Positions 51,351 to 60,662 of a DNA stretch of 64,000 nucleotides are shown here, in pieces. A program made the translations under genes and the position numbers. The stretch spans positions 2,059,001-2,123,000 of the forward strand of contig CP102593.1 in assembly GCA_025666215.1 (NCBI GenBank), written 5' to 3'. This DNA is from Xanthomonas campestris pv. phormiicola (lineage in GTDB: Bacteria > Pseudomonadota > Gammaproteobacteria > Xanthomonadales > Xanthomonadaceae). The notes below the pieces were generated by a model, which worked only from the letters and a program-made list of their open reading frames with translations, was not told where the DNA came from and did not search any database. Position 1 is the stretch's first letter, and the number at the start of each line of letters is the position of its first letter.

Positions 51351-53024
51351 ATGAGCGACTCGAGCAGCGCGGCCAGCGCCGCCCACGCTGGCCTGTTGGC
51401 GAAGGAACGTATCGTCGCCGGGCCGGGTTTCAACCGCTGGCTGGTGCCGCCGGCCGCGCTGGCGATCCATCTGTGCATCGGCATGGCCTACGGCTTCAGC
51501 GTGTTCTGGCTGCCCTTGTCCAAGGCGCTGGGGATCACCGAAGCGGTGGCGTGCCCGGCGGACATGGGCTTCCTGGCGCGCATCGTGTCGGCCAGCTGCG
51601 ACTGGAAGATCAGCGAACTGCAGTGGATGTACACGCTGTTCTTCGTGCTGCTGGGCTGTTCGGCGGCGTTGTGGGGCGGCTGGCTGGAACGCGCCGGGCC
51701 GCGCAAGGCCGGCGTGGTCTCGGCGCTGTGCTGGTGCGGCGGGCTGGTGATCTCGGCGCTGGGCATCCATCTGCACCAGATCTGGATGCTGTGGCTGGGC
51801 TCGGGCGTGATCGGCGGCATCGGCCTGGGGCTGGGCTACATCTCGCCGGTGTCGACCCTGATCAAGTGGTTCCCGGACCGCCGCGGCATGGCCACCGGCA
51901 TGGCGATCATGGGCTTCGGCGGCGGCGCGATGATCGGCAGCCCGCTGGCCGATGCGCTGATGCGCCACTTCGCCGGCCCCGACTCGGTCGGGGTGAAGGA
52001 GACCTTCCTGGTCATGGCCGCGCTGTATTTCGTGTTCATGATGGCCGGCGCGTTCGGCTACCGGGTGCCGCCGAGCGGCTGGACCCCGGCCGGCTGGACC
52101 GCCCCAGCGGCCAGCGCCAACGCGATGATCACCGCCCACCACGTGCACGTGAAGAAGGTCTGGGGCATCCCGCAGTTCTGGCTGCTGTGGGGCGTGCTGT
52201 GCCTGAACGTGTCGGCCGGCATCGGCGTGATCGGCATGGCCTCGCCGATGCTGCAGGAAGTGTTCGGCGGACGCCTGATCGGCGTGGACGCCGGCTTCGG
52301 CAGCCTGGACACCGCGCAGCTGGCGGCCATCGCCGCCATCGCCGCCGGCTTCACCGGCCTGCTCAGCCTGTTCAACATCGGCGGGCGCTTCTTCTGGGCC
52401 AGCATGTCCGACAAGCTCGGCCGCAAGCACACCTACAGCGTGTTCTTCGTGCTCGGCATCGCCCTGTACGCGGCGGCGCCGTGGGCCGGCAAGGTCGGCG
52501 GCAGCGCGCTGTTCGTCGGCATCTTCTGCGTGATCCTGTCGATGTACGGCGGCGGCTTCGCCACCATCCCGGCCTACCTGGCCGACCTGTTCGGCACGCA
52601 GATGGTCGGCGCGATCCATGGCCGCCTGCTGACCGCCTGGGCCACCGCCGGCATCCTCGGCCCGGTGGTGGTCGGCTACATGCGCGAATACCAGCTGGGC
52701 CTGGGCGTGCCGCCGTCACAGGTGTACAACACCACCATGTACATCCTGGCCGGGATGCTGGTGCTGGGCCTGATCTGCAATCTGCTGGTGCGGCCAGTGG
52801 CGGCCAGGCACTTCATGACCGCACAGGAGCTGGCCGCGGAGAAGCAGCTGGCGCACGAGAAGGTCGGCAGCAACGGCGGCGCGGCGTTGGACGCGGCGCA
52901 GCTGGCGCAGGTCGGCCACGGCGGCAACCCGCTGCTGGTGGCGCTGGCCTGGCTGGCGGTCGGGGTGCCGATGCTGTGGGGCATCTGGGTCACCTTGCAG
53001 AAGGCGTTCGTGCTGTTCCACTGA
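51351..53024 (+). CDS. OFA-family MFS transporter (oxalate/formate antiporter type)
   Basis: 557-residue inner-membrane transporter with 12 helices (from about residue 30 to 540) and an extended loop after helix 2 (AVACPADMGFLARIVSASCDWKIS region). MFS motif A-like loops are present, and SPVSTLIKWFPDRRGMATGMAIMGFGGGAMIGSPL (in parts) is typical of OFA members. The formate-type genes just downstream suggest formate, oxalate or a related acid as substrate. GAGGGGGA lies 7 bp before ATG. Confidence 0.85.
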   Translation: MSDSSSAASAAHAGLLAKERIVAGPGFNRWLVPPAALAIHLCIGMAYGFSVFWLPLSKALGITEAVACPADMGFLARIVSASCDWKISELQWMYTLFFVLLGCSAALWGGWLERAGPRKAGVVSALCWCGGLVISALGIHLHQIWMLWLGSGVIGGIGLGLGYISPVSTLIKWFPDRRGMATGMAIMGFGGGAMIGSPLADALMRHFAGPDSVGVKETFLVMAALYFVFMMAGAFGYRVPPSGWTPAGWTAPAASANAMITAHHVHVKKVWGIPQFWLLWGVLCLNVSAGIGVIGMASPMLQEVFGGRLIGVDAGFGSLDTAQLAAIAAIAAGFTGLLSLFNIGGRFFWASMSDKLGRKHTYSVFFVLGIALYAAAPWAGKVGGSALFVGIFCVILSMYGGGFATIPAYLADLFGTQMVGAIHGRLLTAWATAGILGPVVVGYMREYQLGLGVPPSQVYNTTMYILAGMLVLGLICNLLVRPVAARHFMTAQELAAEKQLAHEKVGSNGGAALDAAQLAQVGHGGNPLLVALAWLAVGVPMLWGIWVTLQKAFVLFH

Positions 53025-53047
53025 ATTCGCGGGAGGGAGGCGTCACC

Positions 53048-53887
53048 ATGTACTCGCGTGCGTCTTCCCGGCCCGGCGCCGTCGCGCGCGGCGTGCACCG
53101 CCATCGCGACGGGCGCACCGCGCTCACCCAGGATCTGGTGGCGGCCGAGGTGCCGGTGGCGTTCGCCTACAACGGCGAGCCGTTCGTGGTGATGATGGCC
53201 ACCCCCGAAGACCTGCACGATTTCGCGCTGGGCTTCTCGCTCAGCGAAGGCATCGTCGAGGATCCGGCGCAGCTGCGCATCGCCAGCGTGGACACCTTCC
53301 TGGAAGGGGTCTCGCTGCAACTGCAGATCCCGCCCGCGCATGCCGCGGCCCTGCAGGCGCGGCGCCGCAACCTGCAGGGCCGCAGCGGCTGCGGGGTGTG
53401 CGGCAGCGAATCGATCGAGGCGGTGCTGCGCGCGCCGCGGCCGTTGCCGGCCGGTACCGCGATCGCGCCGGCGGCGCTGGCGCGGGCCTTGCGCGAGCTG
53501 CGCCAGCAGCAACCGCTCAACGCGATCACCGGCGCCACCCACGCCGCCGGATGGGCCGACGCCGATGGAGGCGTGCAGCTGGCGCGCGAGGACGTCGGCC
53601 GGCACAACGCGCTGGACAAGCTGATCGGCGCGCTGGCCACCGCCGGCGTCGATCCGGCCAGCGGCTTCGCCGTGGTCACCAGCCGCGCCAGCTACGAGAT
53701 GGCGATGAAGGCCGCACAGGCCGGCATCCCGCTGCTGGCCGCCATTTCCGCACCCACCGCACTGGCGATCGCGCTGGCCGACAGCGCCGGCCTGACCCTG
53801 ATCGGTTTCGCCCGCGACCACGATTACGTCGTCTACAGCCATCCGCAGCGCCTGCACCAGGCCGAGCACGCCGGAGAGCCCGCATGA
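53048..53887 (+). CDS. fdhD: Formate dehydrogenase sulfurtransferase FdhD
   Basis: 279-residue cytoplasmic protein that passes sulfur from a cysteine desulfurase to the molybdopterin cofactor of formate dehydrogenase. The functional CGVCG motif (Cys115, Cys118) and the GEDVGRHNALDK-type helix (REDVGRHNALDKLIG) are present. Overlaps the oxidoreductase gene by four bases (ATGA), which supports that enzyme as its client. Confidence 0.93.
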   Translation: MYSRASSRPGAVARGVHRHRDGRTALTQDLVAAEVPVAFAYNGEPFVVMMATPEDLHDFALGFSLSEGIVEDPAQLRIASVDTFLEGVSLQLQIPPAHAAALQARRRNLQGRSGCGVCGSESIEAVLRAPRPLPAGTAIAPAALARALRELRQQQPLNAITGATHAAGWADADGGVQLAREDVGRHNALDKLIGALATAGVDPASGFAVVTSRASYEMAMKAAQAGIPLLAAISAPTALAIALADSAGLTLIGFARDHDYVVYSHPQRLHQAEHAGEPA

Positions 53888-56232
53888 GCAAGAAAACCAT
53901 TCAACCGTACACGCAGCCTGCCGGCGGCTGGGGCGCGCTGCGCGCCGTCGCCACCCACCTGCTGCAACAGGACGTGGCGGTGCAGGGGGCCAAGACCCTG
54001 CTGCACGCCAACCAGCCCGACGGCTTCGACTGTCCCGGCTGCGCCTGGCCCGACCGCGACCACACCTCGACCTTCGAGTTCTGCGAGAACGGCGCCAAGG
54101 CGGTGGCCGCCGAAGCCACCGCGCGCCGCGCCACGCCGGAACTGTTCGCGCAGCACAGCGTCGCGCAGCTGGCCAGGTACAGCGACTACTGGCTGGAAGG
54201 GCAGGGCCGGCTGACCCATCCGCTGCGTTACGACAGCGCCAGCGACCACTACGTGCCGGTGGGCTGGGACGCCGCGTTCGCGCTGATCGCCACGCACCTC
54301 AACGGCCTGGCCTCGCCGGACGAGGCGATCTTCTACACCTCCGGGCGCACCAGCAACGAGGCCGCGTTCCTGTACCAGCTGTTCGTGCGCGAGTTCGGCA
54401 CCAACAACTTCCCCGACTGCTCCAACATGTGCCACGAGCCGTCGGGCACCGCGCTCAAGTCGCAGATCGGCGTGGGCAAGGGCACGGTGTCGTTGCACGA
54501 TTTCGAACTGGCCGATGCCATCTTCATCTTCGGCCAGAACCCGGGCACCAACCATCCGCGCATGCTCGGCGAGCTGCGCCAGGCGGCCAGGCGCGGCGCG
54601 GCGATCGTGTCGTTCAATCCGCTGCGCGAGCGCGGCCTGGAGAAGTTCGCCGATCCGCAGGACAAGCTGCAGATGCTGCACAACGGTTCGACGCGGATTT
54701 CGTCGGACTACTTCCAGTTGAAGATCGGCGGCGACCTGGCCGCGGTCAAGGGCATCATCAAGCACGTGCTGGAGCGCGATGCCGAGGCCGCGCGCGCGGC
54801 GCAACCGCGCCTGCTCGACCTGCAGTTCATCACCCAGCACACCGCCAACTTCGACGCCTTCGCCGCGGACGTGATCGCCGAACCGTGGGCGACCATCGTC
54901 GAGGAATCCGGGCTGAGCGAGGCCGAGCTGCGCCATGCCGGCGAGATCTACCTGAAATCCGAACGGCTGATCGCCTGTTGGGGCATGGGCATCACCCAGC
55001 ACAAGCACTCGGTGGCCACGATCCACATGATCGCCAACCTGCTGCTGCTGCGCGGCCATCTGGGCCGCCCCGGCGCCGGCGCCTGCCCGGTGCGCGGGCA
55101 CAGCAACGTGCAGGGCGACCGCACGATGATGATCTACGAGAAGCCGCCGGCCGCGTTCCTGGACCGGTTGCAGCAGGTGTTCGGGTTCGATCCGCCGCGC
55201 GCATCCGGTTTCGACACCGTCGGCGCGATCGAGGCGATGCGCGACGGCCGCGCCAGGACCTTCTTCGGCATGGGCGGCAACTTCGCCACCGCCACCCCCG
55301 ACACCGAGGCCACGCATCGCGCGCTGCGCCGCTGCGACCTCACCGTACACGTGACCACCAAGCTCAACCGCAGCCACCTGGTGCACGGCCGCGACGCGCT
55401 GATCCTGCCGTGCCTGGGGCGCACCGAGATCGACATCCAGGAGGCCGGACCGCAGAGCGTCAGCGTCGAGGACTCGATGAGCATGGTGCACCTGTCGGCG
55501 GGGATCAATCCGCCGGCGTCGCCGGAGCTGCTGTCGGAACCGGCGATCGTCGCGCGCCTGGCCGAAGCCACGCTCGGCGCGCGCAGCGCGATCCGCTGGC
55601 GCTGGCTGGCCGCCGACTACGACCGCATCCGCGACCTGATCGCGCAGGTGTTCGAGGATTTCGCCGACTTCAACGCGCGGGTACGCGTGCCCGGCGGCTT
55701 CCGCCTGTCCAATACCGCGCGCGACCGGGTGTGGGACACCCCGGAAGGCCGCGCGGTGTTCAAGGTGCACGCGGTGCCCACCGACAACCCGATCCACCGC
55801 GCGCGCCGCCAGCGCCCCGCGCAACCGGTGTTCACCCTGGCCACGACGCGCTCGCACGACCAGTACAACACCACCATCTATGGCCTGGACGACCGCTACC
55901 GCGGCGTGTTCGGCGAGCGCCGGGTGCTGTTCATCAACGCTGCCGACATCGCCGATCTGGGCCTGCAGGCCGGCGCCTGGGTGGACCTGGAAAGCCTCGG
56001 CGAAGACGGCGTGCAGCGCCATGCCAAGCGTTTCCTGCTGGTGGAGTACAACATCCCGCGCGGCTGCCTGGCCGCCTACTACCCGGAGACCAACGGCCTG
56101 GTGCCGCTGTCCAGCTTCGCCGACGAGGCGCGCACGCCGACCTCCAAGTCGATCCCGGTGGTGGTGACGCCGCACCTGGCCGATGCCGCCGACGCGGCGC
56201 CGCGCGACATCGGCGTGGCGCTTGTCCGCTGA
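53884..56232 (+). CDS. FdhF/YdeP-like molybdopterin oxidoreductase
   Basis: 782-residue cytoplasmic oxidoreductase of the alpha-subunit class related to YdeP and CbbB-type formate dehydrogenases. N-terminal DCPGCAWPD (Cys50, Cys53) and Cys67 look like a reduced Fe-S cluster region; the likely molybdenum ligand Cys183 is in SNMCHEPSG (no selenocysteine). Molybdopterin and MPT-binding blocks: IFIFGQNPGTNHPRML, ACPVRGHSNVQGDRTM, and TTKLNRSHLVHG. No twin-Arg signal. FdhD coupling argues for a formate or related substrate, but the family includes enzymes of unknown reaction. Confidence 0.88.
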   Translation: MSKKTIQPYTQPAGGWGALRAVATHLLQQDVAVQGAKTLLHANQPDGFDCPGCAWPDRDHTSTFEFCENGAKAVAAEATARRATPELFAQHSVAQLARYSDYWLEGQGRLTHPLRYDSASDHYVPVGWDAAFALIATHLNGLASPDEAIFYTSGRTSNEAAFLYQLFVREFGTNNFPDCSNMCHEPSGTALKSQIGVGKGTVSLHDFELADAIFIFGQNPGTNHPRMLGELRQAARRGAAIVSFNPLRERGLEKFADPQDKLQMLHNGSTRISSDYFQLKIGGDLAAVKGIIKHVLERDAEAARAAQPRLLDLQFITQHTANFDAFAADVIAEPWATIVEESGLSEAELRHAGEIYLKSERLIACWGMGITQHKHSVATIHMIANLLLLRGHLGRPGAGACPVRGHSNVQGDRTMMIYEKPPAAFLDRLQQVFGFDPPRASGFDTVGAIEAMRDGRARTFFGMGGNFATATPDTEATHRALRRCDLTVHVTTKLNRSHLVHGRDALILPCLGRTEIDIQEAGPQSVSVEDSMSMVHLSAGINPPASPELLSEPAIVARLAEATLGARSAIRWRWLAADYDRIRDLIAQVFEDFADFNARVRVPGGFRLSNTARDRVWDTPEGRAVFKVHAVPTDNPIHRARRQRPAQPVFTLATTRSHDQYNTTIYGLDDRYRGVFGERRVLFINAADIADLGLQAGAWVDLESLGEDGVQRHAKRFLLVEYNIPRGCLAAYYPETNGLVPLSSFADEARTPTSKSIPVVVTPHLADAADAAPRDIGVALVR

Positions 56233-56470
56233 TCCGGCGCTGACCCGGGCGCTGCTGGAGGCGCTGGCGCCGGAGCCGGAGGGCGTCGCGCTGGCGCGCT
56301 TGTGCAAGCGCCTGGGCGTGCGCATGAGCGTGCTGCTGCGCACCCTGGCCTGGCTGGGCGAGGCCACCCTGGACGGGCGCGCGGGGCCGGGCTGGATCCG
56401 GGTGGAGACGCGCGGCGAGCGCGAGGTGGCGGTGCTGACCGCCGCCGGCCGCGCGCAACTGCCGCGCTGA
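56222..56470 (+). CDS. Small winged-helix-like protein after the oxidoreductase
   Basis: 82-residue protein overlapping the end of the oxidoreductase gene. LTRALLEALAPEPEGVALARLCKRLGVRMSVLLRTLAWLGE (in pieces) reads as a helix-turn-helix with a beta wing (GPGWIRVETRGEREVAVLTAAGRAQL). No ATG fits well: TTG at 56222 gives a tidy domain; ATG at 56183 adds 13 Arg-rich residues. Function unknown; may regulate the module or be an accessory protein. Confidence 0.6.
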   Translation: MSADPALTRALLEALAPEPEGVALARLCKRLGVRMSVLLRTLAWLGEATLDGRAGPGWIRVETRGEREVAVLTAAGRAQLPR

Positions 56471-56545
56471 GCGCCAAGCGGCGTGGCGCTGCGGCGCCGC
56501 GGCCGATCTGCCAGAATCGGGCGGTTTCCCGTCGATGCCGCCTCC

Positions 56546-57826
56546 ATGACCGCTGCCGCGCTTCCCGCTTCGCCCGTCAATTCGCCGCGCCGCGTGCTGC
56601 TGGCCAGCCTGATCGGCACCACCATCGAGTTCTTCGATTTCTACATCTACGCCACCGCCGCGGTGCTGGTGTTCCCGAAACTGTTCTTCCCGACCGGCGA
56701 CGCCGACGCGGCGCGGCTGCAGTCGCTGGCCACGTTCGCGGTGGCGTTCGTGGCGCGGCCGGTCGGCTCGGCGCTGTTCGGCCATTTCGGCGACCGCATC
56801 GGGCGCAAGGCGACGCTGGTGGCCGCGCTGCTGACCATGGGCCTGTCCACGGTGGTGATCGGGCTGTTGCCCAGCTACGCCAGCATCGGCATGTGGGCGC
56901 CGGCGCTGCTGGCGCTGTGCCGCTTCGGCCAGGGCCTTGGCCTGGGCGGCGAATGGGGCGGGGCGGTGTTGCTGGCCACCGAGAACGCGCCGCCGGGCAA
57001 GCGCGCCTGGTACGGCATGTTCCCGCAACTGGGCGCGCCACTGGGCTTCCTGCTGTCCTCCGGGATCTTCCTGCTGCTCGGTGCGGTGCTCGACGATACG
57101 CAGTTCATGCGCTGGGGCTGGCGCATCCCGTTCGTGGCCAGTGCGCTGCTGGTGGTGACCGGGCTGTGGGTGCGCCTGCGCATCCACGAAACCCCGGATT
57201 TCCAGAGGGCGCTGCAACGCAAGGAGCGGGTGGCGTTGCCGATGTGGACGGTGCTGTCGCGGCATGCCGGTGCGCTGCTGCTCGGCACCTTCGGCGTGTT
57301 CGCGACCTTCATGCTGTTCTATCTGATGACGGTGTTCGCGCTGGGTTACGGCACCGCGGTACTCGGCTACGGCCGCGAGCAGTTCCTGCTGCTGCAGATG
57401 GTCGGCATCCTGTTCTTCGCCGCCGGCATTCCGATATCGGCGCATTACGGCGACCGCTACGGCACGCATCGCACGATGATCGTGGCCGGCCTCGTCATCG
57501 TCCTGTTCGGGCTGGGCTTCGCGCCGCTGTTCGGCGCTGCGCATCCATGGCAGCTGCTGGCGTTCCTGTCGCTGGGTTCGTTCTTCATGGGCCTGACCTA
57601 CGGGCCCTGCGGCACCTTGCTGGCCGAACTGTATCCGGTGCAGGTGCGTTACACCGGTGCCTCGATGTCGTTCAACCTGGCCGGCATCATCGGTGCGGCA
57701 CCGGCGCCGTACGTGGCCAGCTGGCTGGCCAAGCACTACGGCCTGCCATGGGTCGGCTACTACCTCAGTGCCGGAGCGGCGTTGAGCCTGCTGGCGCTGC
57801 TGGTGATCGGCGCCAGGCGCCGCTGA
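56546..57826 (+). CDS. MHS-family MFS transporter (metabolite:H+ symporter)
   Basis: 426-residue inner-membrane permease, 12 helices, of the metabolite:H+ symporter family (ProP, ShiA, KgtP). Signature elements: GTTIEFFDFYIYATAA, ARPVGSALFGHFGDRIGRK (in parts) and RFGQGLGLGGEWGGAVLLA. Substrate unknown; relatives carry organic acids, betaines or shikimate. 75 bp downstream of the small HTH gene on the same strand. Confidence 0.9.
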   Translation: MTAAALPASPVNSPRRVLLASLIGTTIEFFDFYIYATAAVLVFPKLFFPTGDADAARLQSLATFAVAFVARPVGSALFGHFGDRIGRKATLVAALLTMGLSTVVIGLLPSYASIGMWAPALLALCRFGQGLGLGGEWGGAVLLATENAPPGKRAWYGMFPQLGAPLGFLLSSGIFLLLGAVLDDTQFMRWGWRIPFVASALLVVTGLWVRLRIHETPDFQRALQRKERVALPMWTVLSRHAGALLLGTFGVFATFMLFYLMTVFALGYGTAVLGYGREQFLLLQMVGILFFAAGIPISAHYGDRYGTHRTMIVAGLVIVLFGLGFAPLFGAAHPWQLLAFLSLGSFFMGLTYGPCGTLLAELYPVQVRYTGASMSFNLAGIIGAAPAPYVASWLAKHYGLPWVGYYLSAGAALSLLALLVIGARRR

Positions 57827-57844
57827 GGCCAGCGCACGCTGCGC

Positions 57845-59149
57845 TCAGGCGGCGTGCTCGACCCGGTTGCGGCCGCCGGCCTTGGCCAGGTACAGGTGCT
57901 TGTCGGCCTCGGCCAAGAGCGGGTGCAGCGCAGCGCGCCGTGCGTCGCTGGTGCACACGCCGATGCTGATGGTGATGCGCAGCGTCTGCTCGCCCACCTG
58001 CACCTGCAGTGCGTCGATGCGCTGGCGCAGGGTCTCGAAATAGGCGCTGGCCGCCGCGGCATCCAGGCCCGGCACCAGCATGCAGAATTCCTCGCCGCCG
58101 AAGCGCGCCACCAGATCCTGCGGGCGCGCATGCGCAGCCACCGTCGTCGCCACCGCGCGCAGCGCGTCGTCGCCGGCTTCGTGGCCCCAGCTGTCGTTGA
58201 TGTGCTTGAAATGGTCGATGTCGAGCATCGCCACGCTGACCGTGTCGCTGTGCGCCAGCCATTGCGGCAGCAGGCGCTGGCTCTGTTCCAGGAAGTGCCG
58301 GCGGTTGGGCAGGCCGGTGAGGAAATCGCGCGTGGCCAGGTCCTGCAGCGTGCCGATCAGTTCCAGCTGGTCCACGTTCTGCGACACGCGGCAGAAGAAT
58401 TCCTCGCGCGAAAAAGGTTTGCGCAGGAAGTCGTTGGCGCCGTTCTTGAGGAAGCGCGGCACCAGCGACGGATCGCTGTTGCCGGACAGGCCGATCACCG
58501 CCAGCTTGTCGCGGGCGCGGATCGCGCGCAGCCGGCGGGTGAACTCCACCCCTTCCATGCCCGGCATTTCCTGGTCGACCACGGCCAGGCGGATCGCCGG
58601 ATTGGCCTCCACCGCCTTCAGTCCGGCGGCGCCGTCGGCGGCTTCCACCACCTGGTAGCCGTACATCGCCAGCAGGCTCGCCGCATACGCGCGCGCCGAC
58701 GGCGAATCGTCCACCACCAGCGCGGCGATGCTGCGGTTGCGCGCCAGCCGCTGCACCAGCCAGGCCAGGTAGTCGATGCTGCCGGGCGCGTTCTTCAGCA
58801 CGAAGTCGATGATCTGCTGGGTCAGCACGCGCTTGCGCAGGCTTTCGTCGTAGACCCCGCTGACCACCACCGTGGGCAGGCCGCGGGCGACGAAGAAATC
58901 CACCACCGTGTCGCGGTCGCCGTCGGCCAGCACCAGCCCGGTCAGGGCCAGGAACCAGGAACCGCCGTCGTCCAGTGCGCGCGCCGCTTCGGCCAGGGTC
59001 GAGACCACGGTGACCGGCAGTTCCACCCGCTGCTCGATCGCCTCGCGCAGCAGCCCGGTGAACGTGCGCGAATTCTCCACCAGCAGGATGCGCTGCTGGG
59101 CAGCCCCGCTTTCGCTGGCAATCGGATAGGCCGGCAACGGTTGCAGCAT
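57845..59149 (-). CDS. REC-REC-GGDEF diguanylate cyclase
   Basis: About 434-residue cytoplasmic c-di-GMP synthase. The first receiver (about 18-135) has lost the usual phosphoacceptor (LALTGLVLADGD has Thr where Asp is expected); the second (about 140-260) is complete with VVDQEMPGMEG. GGDEF domain (about 275-430) with DIDHFKHIND and GGEEF, preceded by RPQD as I-site. Activity is likely controlled by the second receiver. ATG at 59149; the frame upstream to 59236 lacks similarity. Confidence 0.9.
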   Translation of the reverse strand: MLQPLPAYPIASESGAAQQRILLVENSRTFTGLLREAIEQRVELPVTVVSTLAEAARALDDGGSWFLALTGLVLADGDRDTVVDFFVARGLPTVVVSGVYDESLRKRVLTQQIIDFVLKNAPGSIDYLAWLVQRLARNRSIAALVVDDSPSARAYAASLLAMYGYQVVEAADGAAGLKAVEANPAIRLAVVDQEMPGMEGVEFTRRLRAIRARDKLAVIGLSGNSDPSLVPRFLKNGANDFLRKPFSREEFFCRVSQNVDQLELIGTLQDLATRDFLTGLPNRRHFLEQSQRLLPQWLAHSDTVSVAMLDIDHFKHINDSWGHEAGDDALRAVATTVAAHARPQDLVARFGGEEFCMLVPGLDAAAASAYFETLRQRIDALQVQVGEQTLRITISIGVCTSDARRAALHPLLAEADKHLYLAKAGGRNRVEHAA

Positions 59150-59254
59150 GCGAGCCGCGCAATGCGCCCTTGGGGAGTAGACCTCAGTTAGCGGCCGTGC
59201 CGCGGGCAACTTTAGACCGTCCGGCGGCGCGCGCATGCCGTCGGCGCGGCGCGT

Positions 59255-60562
59255 TCACCACAGCGCGTCGCGCAGCTTGTACCAGGACATCGCCGCCACC
59301 AGCAGCGGCGTGCGCAGCAGGCGCCCGCCGGGAAACGGCGCGTGCGGGATTTTCGCGAACAGGTCCAGGCGCTGCGCCTGCCCGGCGATGGCCGCGGCGA
59401 TGGCATCGCCGGCCAGGCCGGTGGCGGCCACGCCGTGGCCGGAAAAACCCTGCGCGAAATAGACGTTGGGGGTCAGCCGGCCCCAGTGCGGGGCGCGGTT
59501 GCGGGTGATGTCGACGTAGCCGCCCCACACGTAGTCCAGCTCGACCGCGCGCAGCTGCGGGAACACCCGGCGCATGCGCCGGGTCATGACCCCGCGCAGG
59601 CCCGGCGGCGGCAGCGAGGAGTAGCTGGCGCGGCCGCCGAACAGCAGGCGGTGGTCGCGGCTGAGGCGGAAATAGTCCAGCGCCCAGTTCACGTCGGCCA
59701 CCGCCATGTCGTTGCCGATCAGCTCGCGCGCCAGCGCCGCGCCCAGCGGCGCGCTGGCCCCGATGTAGGTGCCGACCGGCATGATCCGCGATTCCAGTTC
59801 CGGCGCGATGCCGCGCAGCCAGGCATTGCCGGCCAGCACCGCGAAATCGGCCTGCACCGCGCCGTGCGCGCTGCGCAGGATCGGCCGCGCGCCGCGCACC
59901 AGCGCGGTCACCGGCGACTGTTCGTAGATGCGCACGCCGGCGGCCAGCGCCGCACGCGCCAGCCCGTGTGCGTACTCGAGCGGGTGCAGGTGGCCGCTGG
60001 CCGGGTCGTACATCGCGCCCAGGTAGCGCTCGCTGCGCAGTTGTGCGTGCAATTGCTCGCGGTCCCACCACTGCAGCGGGTAGTCGTAGCGCTGCGCCAT
60101 CTCGACGATGCCGGCCTGCAGCGCGCGCACCTGGCGCGGCTTGATCGCCACATGCGCATGGCCGTCGCGCCAGTCGCAGGCGATGGCGTGGCGCTGGATG
60201 CGGTTGCGCAGCAGCTGCATGCCGTCGCGCGAGAAATCGAACAGCAGCCGCGCCTCGGCGCTGCCGAGCAACGCCTCCAGCTTGTGCTGCTCGCAGCCGT
60301 AGCCGACGATGGCCTGGCCGCCGTTGCGCCCGGACGCGCCCCAGCCGACCCGCTGCGCTTCCACGATCGCGACCTGGTAACCGGCCTCGGCCAGCGCCAG
60401 CGCCGCGCTCAACCCGGTATAGCCGGCGCCGAGGATGCACACGTCGGCCCGTACCTGGCCGCGCAACGGCGGCTGCGGCGGGAAGGGGGCGGCGCTGGCG
60501 GTGTACCAGGAGGTGTCGGGACTGGGGACTGGGGACTGGGGACTCGGGGAGAAGCGGGTCAT
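59255..60562 (-). CDS. puuB: Gamma-glutamylputrescine oxidase PuuB
   Basis: 435-residue FAD-dependent amine oxidase converting gamma-glutamylputrescine to the aldehyde with H2O2 production. FAD dinucleotide motif GAGYTGLSAALALAEAG (about 45-61), GWGASGRNGGQ for covalent-type flavin contacts, and GFSGHGVAATGLAG at the end. The N-terminal segment SPSPQSPVPSPD (residues 5-16) is coded by the 7-bp repeat array (60518-60545), which has run into the gene between the usual MTR start and SWYTASA. 100 bp upstream of it lies the puuA stop, so the two are one minus-strand unit. Confidence 0.92.
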   Translation of the reverse strand: MTRFSPSPQSPVPSPDTSWYTASAAPFPPQPPLRGQVRADVCILGAGYTGLSAALALAEAGYQVAIVEAQRVGWGASGRNGGQAIVGYGCEQHKLEALLGSAEARLLFDFSRDGMQLLRNRIQRHAIACDWRDGHAHVAIKPRQVRALQAGIVEMAQRYDYPLQWWDREQLHAQLRSERYLGAMYDPASGHLHPLEYAHGLARAALAAGVRIYEQSPVTALVRGARPILRSAHGAVQADFAVLAGNAWLRGIAPELESRIMPVGTYIGASAPLGAALARELIGNDMAVADVNWALDYFRLSRDHRLLFGGRASYSSLPPPGLRGVMTRRMRRVFPQLRAVELDYVWGGYVDITRNRAPHWGRLTPNVYFAQGFSGHGVAATGLAGDAIAAAIAGQAQRLDLFAKIPHAPFPGGRLLRTPLLVAAMSWYKLRDALW

Positions 60563-60654
60563 GGCGGCGAGCTGCTGTAGAGGGGAAACATGGGGTCGGC
60601 CTCCGGATGCTTGGCTTTTGCTTTCCGAGTCCCGAGTCCCGAGTCCCCAGTCCC
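60518..60654. repeat. Inverted pair of 7-bp arrays (pair 3), partly inside puuB
   Basis: GGGACTG/GGGACTC units at 60518-60545 (within the puuB N-terminal codons) and complementary GAGTCCC/CAGTCCC units at 60627-60654 just before the puuA stop codon. The 81-bp spacer holds the puuB start and ribosome-binding region. Any hairpin between the arrays would trap the puuB start. Confidence 0.9.
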
Positions 60655-60662
60655 GGCTCCAC

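Noticed and set aside
53884..56232. Selenocysteine-containing formate dehydrogenase
   Set aside because: No in-frame TGA; the likely molybdenum ligand is Cys183, so this is a Cys-type enzyme.
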